In this document: in pieces, positions 1 through 5,971 of the stretch
How the letters are laid out: the number at the start of each line of letters is the position of its first letter
Position numbering within the stretch: position 1 is the first letter of the stretch
Assembly (NCBI GenBank): GCA_031552535.1
Contig: JAVBMJ010000071.1
Span: forward strand, 1-22,611
Source of the DNA: JAVBMJ01 sp031552535
GTDB taxonomy: Bacteria > Bacteroidota > Bacteroidia > Bacteroidales > Rikenellaceae
DNA length: 22,611 bases
Direction of reading: 5' to 3'
Notes under the pieces: generated by a model
Databases searched by the model: none
The model's input: only the letters and a program-made list of their open reading frames with translations
Told to the model about the DNA's origin: nothing
Translations under genes and position numbers: made by a program

Positions 1-77
1 GCTTCGAATTCGGCGATTTCCAAACCTGTCAAACTCAAAAACTGTTGCGGGTTACGCTTTATCTTCCTGTATTTCAA
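1..77 (-). CDS. probable transposase, N-terminal fragment cut by the window edge
   Basis: Reading the minus strand from a TTG at 77-75 gives an uninterrupted frame to the window edge (MKYRKIKRNP, then QQFLSLTGLEIAEFE). This short, basic segment followed by 'FLSLTGL..AEFE' resembles the N-terminal helix-turn-helix of IS4/IS5-type DDE transposases of Bacteroidota. There is no in-frame ATG: a TAG lies in frame upstream, at about 104-106, so the start must be TTG or another near-cognate codon, or the gene is decayed. A TACATTTG box sits just upstream. The rest of the gene lies to the left of the window, so neither the DDE residues nor intactness can be judged. The family call rests on 26 residues and is tentative. 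The many MITE-like elements to its right make a transposase here plausible. Confidence 0.45.
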   Translation of the reverse strand, partial: MKYRKIKRNPQQFLSLTGLEIAEFE

Positions 78-90
78 ATCGCTTTTAATG

Positions 91-98
91 CAAATGTA
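91..98 (-). promoter_or_regulatory. candidate Bacteroidota -7 box (TACATTTG) for the transposase fragment
   Basis: On the minus strand 98-91 reads TACATTTG, a full match to the TAnnTTTG -7 consensus of Bacteroidota sigma-ABfr promoters. It lies 13 bases before the proposed TTG start, so the transcript would be nearly leaderless. A clear TTTG -33 box is not visible; only TTTTC is found at roughly the right distance. Confidence 0.35.
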
Positions 99-137
99 GT
101 GCTAAAATCGGGAAACTGAAAATTAATGGATATAAAC

Positions 138-296
138 TCTACTGTTTAAAAATATTTCTCTCGTTCTTTTCCATCTCTTCCCGTTATTCTTTTCCGCCGG
201 CATTTGCTCCATATTCCCGATATGCAGCTTCATACCGGCAAAAAACACTGCCGGGAATATGTGAAAAATAATTTCGGTAATATTTTTAAACAGCTT
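138..296. repeat. MITE-like element A (about 159 bp), decayed left end
   Basis: The ends carry a perfect 15-bp inverted repeat, CTGTTTAAAAATATT, at 142-156 and in reverse complement at 278-292. The right end continues to GCTTC at 292-296 followed by TTA, matching the GAAGC end of neighbouring elements. The left end (TCTA instead of GAAG) has diverged. A second inverted pair (ATATTCCCG at 211-219, CGGGAATAT at 251-259) makes the interior foldable. Length and end sequence match the other elements, but the interior is its own type. Confidence 0.55.
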
Positions 297-311
297 CTTA
301 ACGGTTTCTCA

Positions 312-474
312 GAAGCTGTTAAATTTTCCTATGGAAAAAGATTTAAGTATATTCCGGTGATGATTTTTGCGTGAAAATAGAGGAGCATAGTGGTGTTCTG
401 TGTAACGAAATTTTTATGCGAAAAGCGGCCCGGAAGGACTTATAATACTTTCAATAGGAAATTTTAACAGTTTC
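312..474 (+). repeat. MITE-like element B (163 bp) with TCA target duplication
   Basis: Terminal inverted repeats of 26 bp match at 23 positions: the left end starts GAAGCTGTTAAATTTTCC and the right end, in reverse complement, GAAACTGTTAAAATTTCC. The element is flanked by TCA at 309-311 and TCA at 475-477, a 3-bp duplication of TNA type. The core (GAGCATAGTGGT followed by a GCGAAAAG segment) is shared with the elements at 4934-5092 and 22332-22480. It encodes nothing recognisable. A 3-bp TNA duplication and ends beginning GA are typical of the IS1031 group of the IS5 family; that assignment is inferred. Confidence 0.75.
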
Positions 475-479
475 TCAAT

Positions 480-519
480 ACATAGCACCACTATCCTCCT
501 CGATTTTCGCTATATTTAC
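480..519 (-). repeat. partial inverted copy of the element B/E/F core
   Basis: This stretch (starting ACATAGCACCACTATC, then CTCCTCGATTTTCGC) matches the core of the copy at 22332-22480 (ACATAGCCCCTCTATGC, then TCCTCGATTTTCGC) in the same left-to-right order. It is therefore inverted relative to element B immediately to its left. It has no terminal repeats and appears to be a truncated remnant. Together with element B it could form a long imperfect hairpin in RNA or single-stranded DNA. Confidence 0.55.
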
Positions 520-657
520 ATGTGGAAATCGAACGGTTCCTGAACCGGGATACGCGAACCTGGAAACAGGGTCAATGGGTTATTATACCTCCGGCTCCGG
601 GCAGGTTTCCCGTAAAGGTTTATTGTGCCTGTTTTAGAGCACATTAATTGCGTTTAA

Positions 658-806
658 GAAGCTGTTTGGATTTGTTAACGAGATTATTATATCGTTTTGC
701 CGATGATTTCTCGCGGTGGGATGAGGCCCCTGTTTAACGAATCACACCGCGGTAAAGCGCGGAAAAGAGGATAAAAGAACGGGATTAATAAATTCAAAAC
801 AGTTTC
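658..806 (+). repeat. MITE-like element C (149 bp), same family as the element at 3229
   Basis: It runs from GAAGCTGTTTGGATTTG to AAATTCAAAACAGTTTC, with imperfect inverted ends of about 20 bp. Nearly the whole length aligns with the copy at 3229-3435: 'GTTAACGAGATTATT', 'TGCCGATGATTT', 'CTGTTTAACGAATCACACC' and 'AAAGCGCGGAAAAGAG' occur in the same order. It lacks about 11 bp present in that copy after GATGAGGC. Flanking triplets are TAA and CAA, so the target duplication is absent or eroded. No coding capacity is seen. Confidence 0.7.
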
Positions 807-863
807 CAAGATAATATCCCCAATGCTCTACTGGGTTATGTACTATTTTTTAAGCATTATATT

Positions 864-1874
864 ATGTCGTTAAGTTTTGTCCGCCGGATTTTTTTGATGC
901 CGTTCACCGGATGTTACGCTGTAATATTTCTGGCAGCATGCCATGACAGCGGGGCTGACGATGCGGTTATACCCGTCGACTACTCCGATATGAGCCATTG
1001 GCTGACTATTCCGGCAGTCAATGATAAGGAGGCCGACCTGTTTTTTGTATACCCTACCTGCTACTCGGGCGATGATATGTTTGCCGGTATCGACGACCAG
1101 TTGATGCGTTTAAGGGCCAACGGGGCGCTCGAAGCGCAGGCGTCGGCATTTTCGACAGTCGCCAATGTTTACGCACCGCTTTACCGGCAGACAGGCAACT
1201 CCACCCTGAAACTTAGTGCGGAAGAGTTGGAACGGGTAAATTCGTCTTTTCCGCAGGCAGATATAATGGCTTCTTTCGATTATTACATAAAGCACTTCAA
1301 CAATGGCCGCCCGTTTATACTGGCCGGGCATTCGCAGGGGTCGTTACAGGTGCTCAATGCATTGCTCGTGAAGTATATGGCGTCACATCCCGATGTCTAC
1401 AGCCGTATGGTGGCCGCCTATGTGATAGGATACTCGGTGACTGCCGGCCTGCTTGCCGAGAATCCGCATCTTAAGTTTGCCAGCGGGGCGACCGATGCCG
1501 GGGTCATAATTTCATACAACACCGAGATGCCGGGAATGATGCAGCCAAACCCTGTGGTAGGCGAGGGGGCCATTGCGATAAATCCGGTCAACTGGCGCCG
1601 TGACAACACCCTTGCGACGGCCGGCGAAAACCTGCCGTCGCGCCTTCCCGGAATGAGCCCCGACGGAGTATATTGGGATGAACCACACTATGCCGACGCA
1701 AGGGTCAATCCCGCCAGAGGTGTTGTGGAGTGCTCCACTGTTGATCCCGGCGAATACCACCGGCCCGACGTGCCATTCCCTTACGGGGTATTCCACGGGG
1801 TCGATTACGCTCTGTATTATTACAGCCTGCGTAAAAACGCGGGAGACCGTCTTGACGCTTACCTGGGACGATAG
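864..1874 (+). CDS. DUF3089 family lipoprotein, alpha/beta-hydrolase-like
   Basis: A 336-residue protein. The N-terminus is a lipoprotein signal: two arginines, a hydrophobic stretch, then LAAC with the lipid-bearing cysteine at residue 26. The mature part fits the DUF3089 family, which has an alpha/beta-hydrolase fold: 'FFVYPTCYSGD' near 60-70 and a nucleophile elbow AGHSQGS with Ser157. A histidine in 'GVFHGVDYALYYY' (about 311) is a candidate for the catalytic triad. The substrate is not known for the family, and no enzyme activity is claimed beyond a likely serine hydrolase. The start at 864 is preferred because it keeps an n-region before the hydrophobic stretch; ATG at 897 is an alternative. 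The TolC-like gene follows after 16 bp on the same strand, so the two are probably co-transcribed. The protein should sit in the outer membrane or be anchored in the periplasm. Confidence 0.85.
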   Translation: MSLSFVRRIFLMPFTGCYAVIFLAACHDSGADDAVIPVDYSDMSHWLTIPAVNDKEADLFFVYPTCYSGDDMFAGIDDQLMRLRANGALEAQASAFSTVANVYAPLYRQTGNSTLKLSAEELERVNSSFPQADIMASFDYYIKHFNNGRPFILAGHSQGSLQVLNALLVKYMASHPDVYSRMVAAYVIGYSVTAGLLAENPHLKFASGATDAGVIISYNTEMPGMMQPNPVVGEGAIAINPVNWRRDNTLATAGENLPSRLPGMSPDGVYWDEPHYADARVNPARGVVECSTVDPGEYHRPDVPFPYGVFHGVDYALYYYSLRKNAGDRLDAYLGR

Positions 1875-1890
1875 TTTTTTCATACGATAA

Positions 1891-3210
1891 ATGTACATGG
1901 TTATGTTTTGCAGGCGTTTCTCTGTTTTTTTTGTTTGTTTCGGGTTTTGCTTCGGGGCATCGGGCCAACCCGCTCATCGCATGCTGACCCTTGAGGATTG
2001 CGTAAAGGAGGGTTTGGCTTTGAACTACGGTATCGAGATATCGTACAACCGGCTGGCGATAGCCGGTAACAACGCCACGTTGTCGCCTTTCATGCCCAAG
2101 GTTACAGCCGCAGCGTCGCAGCGCCAGGATGTGCTCTCGAAACTGGAGGCCAATACGGTGCCGCCCGACACCGAGGGATCGTATACCGCCAACCAGTACA
2201 CCGCCGACGTCACATTGCGCTGGACGCTTTTCGACGGAATGGGCATGTTCACCGATTACAAAACGAGCCACGAGTTGCTGCGCGGGGGCGAATTGAACCT
2301 GCGTAATAATATCGAGCGTCTCGTGGCCGACATCTCGGGCCAGTATTACAACATAGTGACGCAGGAAAAGCGTCTGGAGGTTACGCGGCGATACCTCGAA
2401 ATATCGACCCTGCGCTACAATCAGGCCTTGGAAAAATATGTAATCGGCTCTATTTCAGGACTCGAAATGAAGCAGGCGAAAATTGACTTCAACGCCGACT
2501 CTTCGAAACTGGTGTTGCAGCAGGAGGTGCTTTCCAATGCTTACACGCGACTGTTCGAGACTATGAATATCGATCTCGATACCCGGGCTACGATCCGCGA
2601 TTCGATAGTGCCGAATCCGTCGCTGGAACTCGACGCATTGAAGCAGGCCGCCATGCGCGATAATACCGAGATATTGATGGCGCGTTCGGGCGAAAAGCTG
2701 TCGGAGCTGAAAGTATCATCAGCTAAGGCGCTACGCTACCCGTCGCTCGATTTCGTGTCGGCCTACCGCTTCGACCGCTCCGGCAACACCTCATCGTCGA
2801 CACGCTACACGCGCCTCAATGGACCCATGTGGGGTTTCTCGGTAACAGGCACTTTGTTCGACGGCGGTAACGTCAACCGCCAGGTGCGCAACTCGCGGCT
2901 CGAATATGACAACAGCAGCCTCGCTGCACGCCAGACGGAACTTGCCGTGGCGAGCGACATAACGCAGGTCTACAACACTTACCGGAAAAATATCCTGATG
3001 ATCGCCTTCGAACAGGAATCTTCGGACGCCGCCATGGCCAATCTCGAAGCAGCCATGGAGATGTATCGCCTTGGAACGATGTCGGGAGTGGAGTTCCGTG
3101 AGATACAACGCAGTTACCTCGAAGCTGTCGACCGTATGCTCGCCGCCCTCTATCAGGCCAAGGAGTCGGAAATCAGCCTTTTGTATCTGGCAGGGCGTAT
3201 CGCGCAGTAA
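1891..3210 (+). CDS. TolC-family outer membrane efflux protein
   Basis: A 439-residue protein with an N-terminal signal peptide (hydrophobic residues about 6-25, cleavage near ASGQ). 'LTLEDCVKEGLALNYGIEI' opens the mature part as in the OEP/TolC family. The two-fold repeat is visible: long alpha-helical stretches around 130-220 and 330-435, with beta-strand segments containing 'LRWTLFDGMGMF' (about 110) and 'SVTGTLFDGGNVNRQ' (about 315). Such proteins form trimeric outer-membrane channels for RND or ABC exporters, or for type I secretion. No adaptor (HlyD/AcrA) or pump gene is next to it, so its partners must be elsewhere. The start could also be ATG at 1897 or 1903 (MYMVM); the signal peptide works with any of them. 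Length is normal for the family. It follows the DUF3089 gene by 16 bp and ends just before a nest of mobile-element remnants. Confidence 0.88.
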   Translation: MYMVMFCRRFSVFFVCFGFCFGASGQPAHRMLTLEDCVKEGLALNYGIEISYNRLAIAGNNATLSPFMPKVTAAASQRQDVLSKLEANTVPPDTEGSYTANQYTADVTLRWTLFDGMGMFTDYKTSHELLRGGELNLRNNIERLVADISGQYYNIVTQEKRLEVTRRYLEISTLRYNQALEKYVIGSISGLEMKQAKIDFNADSSKLVLQQEVLSNAYTRLFETMNIDLDTRATIRDSIVPNPSLELDALKQAAMRDNTEILMARSGEKLSELKVSSAKALRYPSLDFVSAYRFDRSGNTSSSTRYTRLNGPMWGFSVTGTLFDGGNVNRQVRNSRLEYDNSSLAARQTELAVASDITQVYNTYRKNILMIAFEQESSDAAMANLEAAMEMYRLGTMSGVEFREIQRSYLEAVDRMLAALYQAKESEISLLYLAGRIAQ

Positions 3211-3228
3211 TTTTCCAGGGGAAATTTA

Positions 3229-3435
3229 GAAGCAGTTTGGATTTGTTAACGAGATTATTTTATATCGGTTTGCCGATGATTTTCGCGGTGTGATGAGGCG
3301 AATAGCAGACCCTGTTTAACGAATCACACCACGGGAAAGCGCGGAAAAGAGAATAAAAGAACGAGATTAATAAATTTGAAGTGCCCCCCAAAAGTTGGAC
3401 AAAATTTGGGGGGCACTTCAATTCAAAACAGCTTC
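3229..3435 (+). repeat. MITE-like element D, homologue of element C, TTA target duplication
   Basis: It starts GAAGCAGTTTGGATTTG and ends CAAAACAGCTTC, with TTA at 3226-3228 and TTA at 3436-3438. Without the nested 44-bp palindrome and its duplicated ATT it is 160 bp, close to the other elements. It aligns with element C (658-806) over nearly its full length. It lies between the convergent TolC and DUF2264 genes, so it could affect termination on either strand; this is inference. Confidence 0.75.
3377..3420. mobile_element. 44-bp palindrome resembling two fused IS3/IS150-type ends, ATT target duplication
   Basis: Perfect 16-bp arms, TGAAGTGCCCCCCAAA and its reverse complement, surround the 12-bp centre AGTTGGACAAAA. 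The termini are TG and CA, and the string CCCCCCAAAAGTTGGAC resembles the terminal inverted repeats of IS3-family (IS150-group) insertion sequences. ATT at 3374-3376 and 3421-3423 is a 3-bp target duplication, confirmed by comparison with the uninterrupted AAATTCAAAAC in element C. There is no room for a transposase: only the two ends remain. The GC-rich hairpin might act as a transcription terminator for the convergent genes. Confidence 0.7.
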
Positions 3436-3489
3436 TTAGACAGACCCCGGGAGGCGAAGCCGGGCTTACCGGCACGCTTTACCGGGTGG

Positions 3490-3586
3490 AAGACGATGCT
3501 GCCTGACGGCAAAAGGCACACGGGAATTTATGACCTGATCACCCGCCCGCGCAGGTGTAAGACGATGCACCCTGACGGCAAAAGGC
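3490..3586. repeat. 28-bp direct repeat, two copies 69 bp apart
   Basis: AAGACGATGC, two variable bases, then CCTGACGGCAAAAGGC occurs at 3490-3517 (variable bases TG) and at 3559-3586 (AC). That is 26 identities of 28. The spacing is not coding in any convincing frame. The copies lie in the 160-bp space between the element nest and the 3' end of the DUF2264 gene. I do not recognise the motif. Confidence 0.6.
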
Positions 3587-3598
3587 GCTGTGAGTCCG

Positions 3599-4846
3599 TC
3601 AATCCGGAATAGCTTTATCCCCTTTTATGCCGTGTCCAGACCATGCCTCGACCGACGGCCATGCGGCGGCGGGAGCGCTCCAGAAAGGATGCGAAGGGGC
3701 GAGTCCCAAAGGCAGGAATACCGTCATGCACAGGTAGGCGCTTCCGGTGGACACATATTCTTCGGCAATTCCGGGCTGGTGCCCGCAGAATCCGAGCGTT
3801 AGCCATCCATTTCTGTCGAAGGTCGCTGGCACGAGTTGCCGCCTGAGCACGGCGGAGAGGGCGCCCCGCACACGCGCCGGATCGGTTCCGTCGGGCAGGC
3901 ATTCGAGCAATGCGGCCTGCGACAGGGCGTGGAAAGCCCCGAAGCGGTAGCCCATCGAACGCCCCAGCACGGGGTAGGTTCCTTCGGGCGAGATCATCAT
4001 CTCCAACTGCGCGGCATGGCGCGACAGCCGCTGTAGGGCCACAGCATGAAAACCGTCGGGGTCGAGGCCCTTGTCGCATAACACCCGCATTATATCGACC
4101 ATCATCGGTTGGATGACAAAACTGTTGTAGTAGTCGAGGTGGAATTTCTCTCCGTCGCCATACCACCCGTCGCCCTTATACCACTGTCGGTGCATTGTGA
4201 TCGCTACGGCCACAGGTTCCATATCACACTCCCCGGTGAACTCCAGCAACGCTGCCTCGACCATCGCCGGGAACAGAAGCCAGTTGCTCATATGTGGTTT
4301 TATGGCACGTGACGCCTTAAATTCGCCGATCAACCGCACACGGGTAATAGAGTCGAGAGCGGGCCATATGCGTTCCCTGGAGCGCAGTAATCCCTGCGCC
4401 AGAAACGCCGCATCGACCAGCGGCTGTCTCCCGGGGGCATCGAAAGGCATATAGTCGGGCGACGATGGGTCGACGGCATTCCTGATCGAGGCTATCACCA
4501 GCGAGGTCATCCCGGAGCGTAGTTTTCCCTCCGGCGTATCGTCGGGTGGCAGGTTGAGCCACGGAGCCATACCGCAAAACGACCGCCCCAGAGCTTCGAG
4601 GTGCGACACCCCGCTACGGAAAGTGGAGTCGAAGCCCGGAGCCGTCTCTACGGGCATATTGCGGCGCAGCGTCCCGCGGCTAAGATTTTCATACACCGGT
4701 CCGGCAATGCGCGTCATCGTCGAAACCCAATATTCGCGGTCGCCCGTATGTGTCCCCGCGACAGGTTGGACCGCAGGCCCGGCAGCGATAGCCGCAGACG
4801 ACAGGCTAAACAGCCCTGCGATCATAATTATTGTCTTAATAACCAT
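3599..4846 (-). CDS. secreted DUF2264 domain protein
   Basis: With the ATG at 4846-4844 the protein has 415 residues and starts with a clean signal peptide (MVIKTIIMIAGLFSLSSAAIAAG, listed here only in part as basic start, hydrophobic core and AIAAG cleavage region). The frame is open to 4897, but the extra 17 residues would bury the signal peptide, and the downstream ATG follows an AT-rich leader typical of this phylum. The mature protein matches DUF2264: 'REYWVSTMTRIAGPVYENLS' at the N-terminus, then helical-barrel segments, 'SNWLLFPAMVEAALL', 'GDGWYGDGEKFHLDYYNSF' and 'GTYPVLGRSMGYRFGAFHAL'. The family is related to alpha/alpha-barrel glycan-active proteins, but a substrate is not established. 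It would be exported to the periplasm. It is divergent from the metallo-hydrolase gene and separated from it by a MITE. Confidence 0.82.
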   Translation of the reverse strand: MVIKTIIMIAGLFSLSSAAIAAGPAVQPVAGTHTGDREYWVSTMTRIAGPVYENLSRGTLRRNMPVETAPGFDSTFRSGVSHLEALGRSFCGMAPWLNLPPDDTPEGKLRSGMTSLVIASIRNAVDPSSPDYMPFDAPGRQPLVDAAFLAQGLLRSRERIWPALDSITRVRLIGEFKASRAIKPHMSNWLLFPAMVEAALLEFTGECDMEPVAVAITMHRQWYKGDGWYGDGEKFHLDYYNSFVIQPMMVDIMRVLCDKGLDPDGFHAVALQRLSRHAAQLEMMISPEGTYPVLGRSMGYRFGAFHALSQAALLECLPDGTDPARVRGALSAVLRRQLVPATFDRNGWLTLGFCGHQPGIAEEYVSTGSAYLCMTVFLPLGLAPSHPFWSAPAAAWPSVEAWSGHGIKGDKAIPD

Positions 4847-4908
4847 GTTCTTATAATTTATACCGATAAACAATCTCTGCATGGTGTCTGATTTCATGCG
4901 AAAATAAG

Positions 4909-4916
4909 TATCTTTG
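4909..4916 (+). promoter_or_regulatory. candidate -7 box (TATCTTTG), now upstream of element E
   Basis: TATCTTTG at 4909-4916 is a full match to TAnnTTTG on the plus strand, pointing toward the metallo-hydrolase gene 266 bp away across element E. No good TTTG -33 box is visible 17-23 bp upstream. The same box on the minus strand at 5182-5175 faces the DUF2264 gene. Either could be a chance match. Confidence 0.25.
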
Positions 4917-4933
4917 GAGGTGTAAAATTCTGA

Positions 4934-5092
4934 GAGTCTGCATAATTTTCTCAGGAAAATAGTTGCGAATTATTTTCAGGGCTATTTTAGGCGAAAATCG
5001 AGAAGCATAGTGGTACTACGTGACGAGATTTTCGTCGAAAAGAGACCAGAAAGAAACGATAAATACTTTCCATGGGAAATTTATACAGACTC
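4934..5092 (+). repeat. MITE-like element E (159 bp)
   Basis: The ends are inverted repeats: GAGTCTGCATAATTTTC on the left and, in reverse complement, GAGTCTGTATAAATTTCC on the right. The core (CGAGAAGCATAGTGGTAC, then GACGAGATTTTCG) is shared with element B and, inverted, with the copy at 22332. Flanking triplets are TGA (4931-4933) and TTA (5093-5095), both of TNA type but not identical. It sits between the divergent DUF2264 and metallo-hydrolase genes. An apparent N-terminal extension of the metallo-hydrolase frame runs into it and is not real. Confidence 0.75.
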
Positions 5093-5107
5093 TTAGAGTC
5101 TGTATAA
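5081..5107. repeat. head-to-head element ends sharing a TTA target
   Basis: TTATACAGACTC (5081-5092), the triplet TTA, and GAGTCTGTATAA (5096-5107) form a perfect 12-bp inverted repeat around 3 bp. The first arm is the right end of element E. The second is an isolated outer end of a further copy whose remainder is missing. Confidence 0.65.
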
Positions 5108-5181
5108 GAGTTTCTCCGGCGGAACAGCAGATTACAGACATTGTCTGCGTGCCATCACTTCGGAAAAGACACTGCAAAGAT

Positions 5182-5952
5182 ATGACTAAACTTACATTTT
5201 TAGGCACCGGCACATCGCAGGGTGTCCCCGTGATAGGGTGCGGATGTTGGGTCTGTTCATCCAAGGACCTGCGTGACAAGCGCTTGCGCTCGTCGGTGAT
5301 GATAACCCGCGGCACCACCTCCATTGTGATAGATTCGGGCCCCGACTTCCGTCAGCAGATGTTGCGCGAGGCGGTGCGCCACATAGACGGAATACTCCTG
5401 ACCCACGAGCACAAGGACCACGTGGGCGGCCTGGACGACGTGAGGGCGTTCAACTACATATCGGGGCAGGCCGTCGAGCTGTATGCCGAGCCGAACGTTC
5501 AACAGATCGTGAAAAAAGATTTCGACTACGCCTTCACCGAACAGAAATACCCGGGTGTCCCCGAGATAAGTCTCAACACGATAGACACCACGCCGTTCCG
5601 GGTGAAAGACATCGAGGTGATCCCCGTACGCGGCATGCATTACAAACTGCCGATACTCGGTTTCCGCATCGGCGGCATAGCCTACCTTACCGATTTCAAT
5701 TCTATCGCCGAGGAGGAGATAGCCAAGATAAAAGGCGTAGACATATTGATCGTCAACGCGCTGCGCCGCGAAAGCCATATTTCGCATTTCACCCTCGACC
5801 AGGCGCTGCACCTAAGCTGGCAGGTCGGGGCGGGCCGCACCTACCTCACCCACCTTTCGCACCAGATGGGGCGTCACTCCCAGGTCGAGCGCGAACTGCC
5901 CGAAAACACATTCCTGGCCTACGACGGCCTGGTGGTCGAGAGCAAGGCGTAG
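5182..5952 (+). CDS. MBL-fold metallo-hydrolase, PhnP-like
   Basis: A 256-residue protein starting MTKLTFLGTGTSQGVPVIGC. The metallo-beta-lactamase fold is clear: THEHKDH at residues 74-80 is the HxHxDH dinuclear metal site, and His153, Asp171 (YLTDFN) and His224 (THLSHQ) are the expected further ligands. The cysteines in 'GCGCWVCSSKDLRDKRLRSS' (20-38) match the structural zinc segment of PhnP-type phosphodiesterases, which act on 5-phosphoribosyl 1,2-cyclic phosphate. There are no other phn genes nearby, so the substrate here is uncertain; a general cyclic phosphodiesterase is likely and the location cytoplasmic. The start at 5182 is chosen because homology begins there; the frame is open back to 5020 only through element E. 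A pseudogene begins about 20 bp after its stop. Confidence 0.85.
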   Translation: MTKLTFLGTGTSQGVPVIGCGCWVCSSKDLRDKRLRSSVMITRGTTSIVIDSGPDFRQQMLREAVRHIDGILLTHEHKDHVGGLDDVRAFNYISGQAVELYAEPNVQQIVKKDFDYAFTEQKYPGVPEISLNTIDTTPFRVKDIEVIPVRGMHYKLPILGFRIGGIAYLTDFNSIAEEEIAKIKGVDILIVNALRRESHISHFTLDQALHLSWQVGAGRTYLTHLSHQMGRHSQVERELPENTFLAYDGLVVESKA

Positions 5953-5971
5953 ATGGACGCGTCGCGTCTGA

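Larger units (their letters stand above)
78..863. other. gene-free region filled with short mobile-element remnants
   Basis: No supported coding region lies here. The interval holds three MITE-like elements (138-296, 312-474, 658-806) and a partial inverted core copy (480-519), listed separately. Between 520 and 657 I see only small hairpins, such as CGGTTC/GAACCG near 531-544, and no gene. The stretch 807-863 should hold the promoter of the DUF3089 gene, but I see no clear TTTG/TAnnTTTG pair. Confidence 0.6.
3211..3444. mobile_element. three-layer nest of mobile-element remnants downstream of the TolC gene
   Basis: The outermost layer is the right end of an element of the 4934-5092 type. 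Its sequence TTTTCCAGGGGAAATTTA (3211-3228) continues as GACAGACC at 3439, and joining the two recreates the GGAAATTTAGACAGAC end seen intact near 11775-11798. Inside it sits element D (3229-3435) flanked by TTA on both sides. Inside D sits a 44-bp palindrome (3377-3420) flanked by ATT on both sides. The empty-site sequence for the innermost insertion is preserved in element C (AAATTCAAAAC). Confidence 0.65.

Noticed and set aside
1705..2271. 188-codon minus-strand frame across the DUF3089 and TolC genes
   Set aside because: It is a shadow of two well-supported plus-strand genes with no recognisable protein features.
3490..3586. CRISPR array
   Set aside because: There are only two repeat copies, the spacer would be 41 bp with mismatched repeats, and no cas genes are present.
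5020..5181. N-terminal extension of the metallo-hydrolase
   Set aside because: These 54 codons run through MITE element E and an orphan element end, and homology to the family begins exactly at the ATG at 5182.
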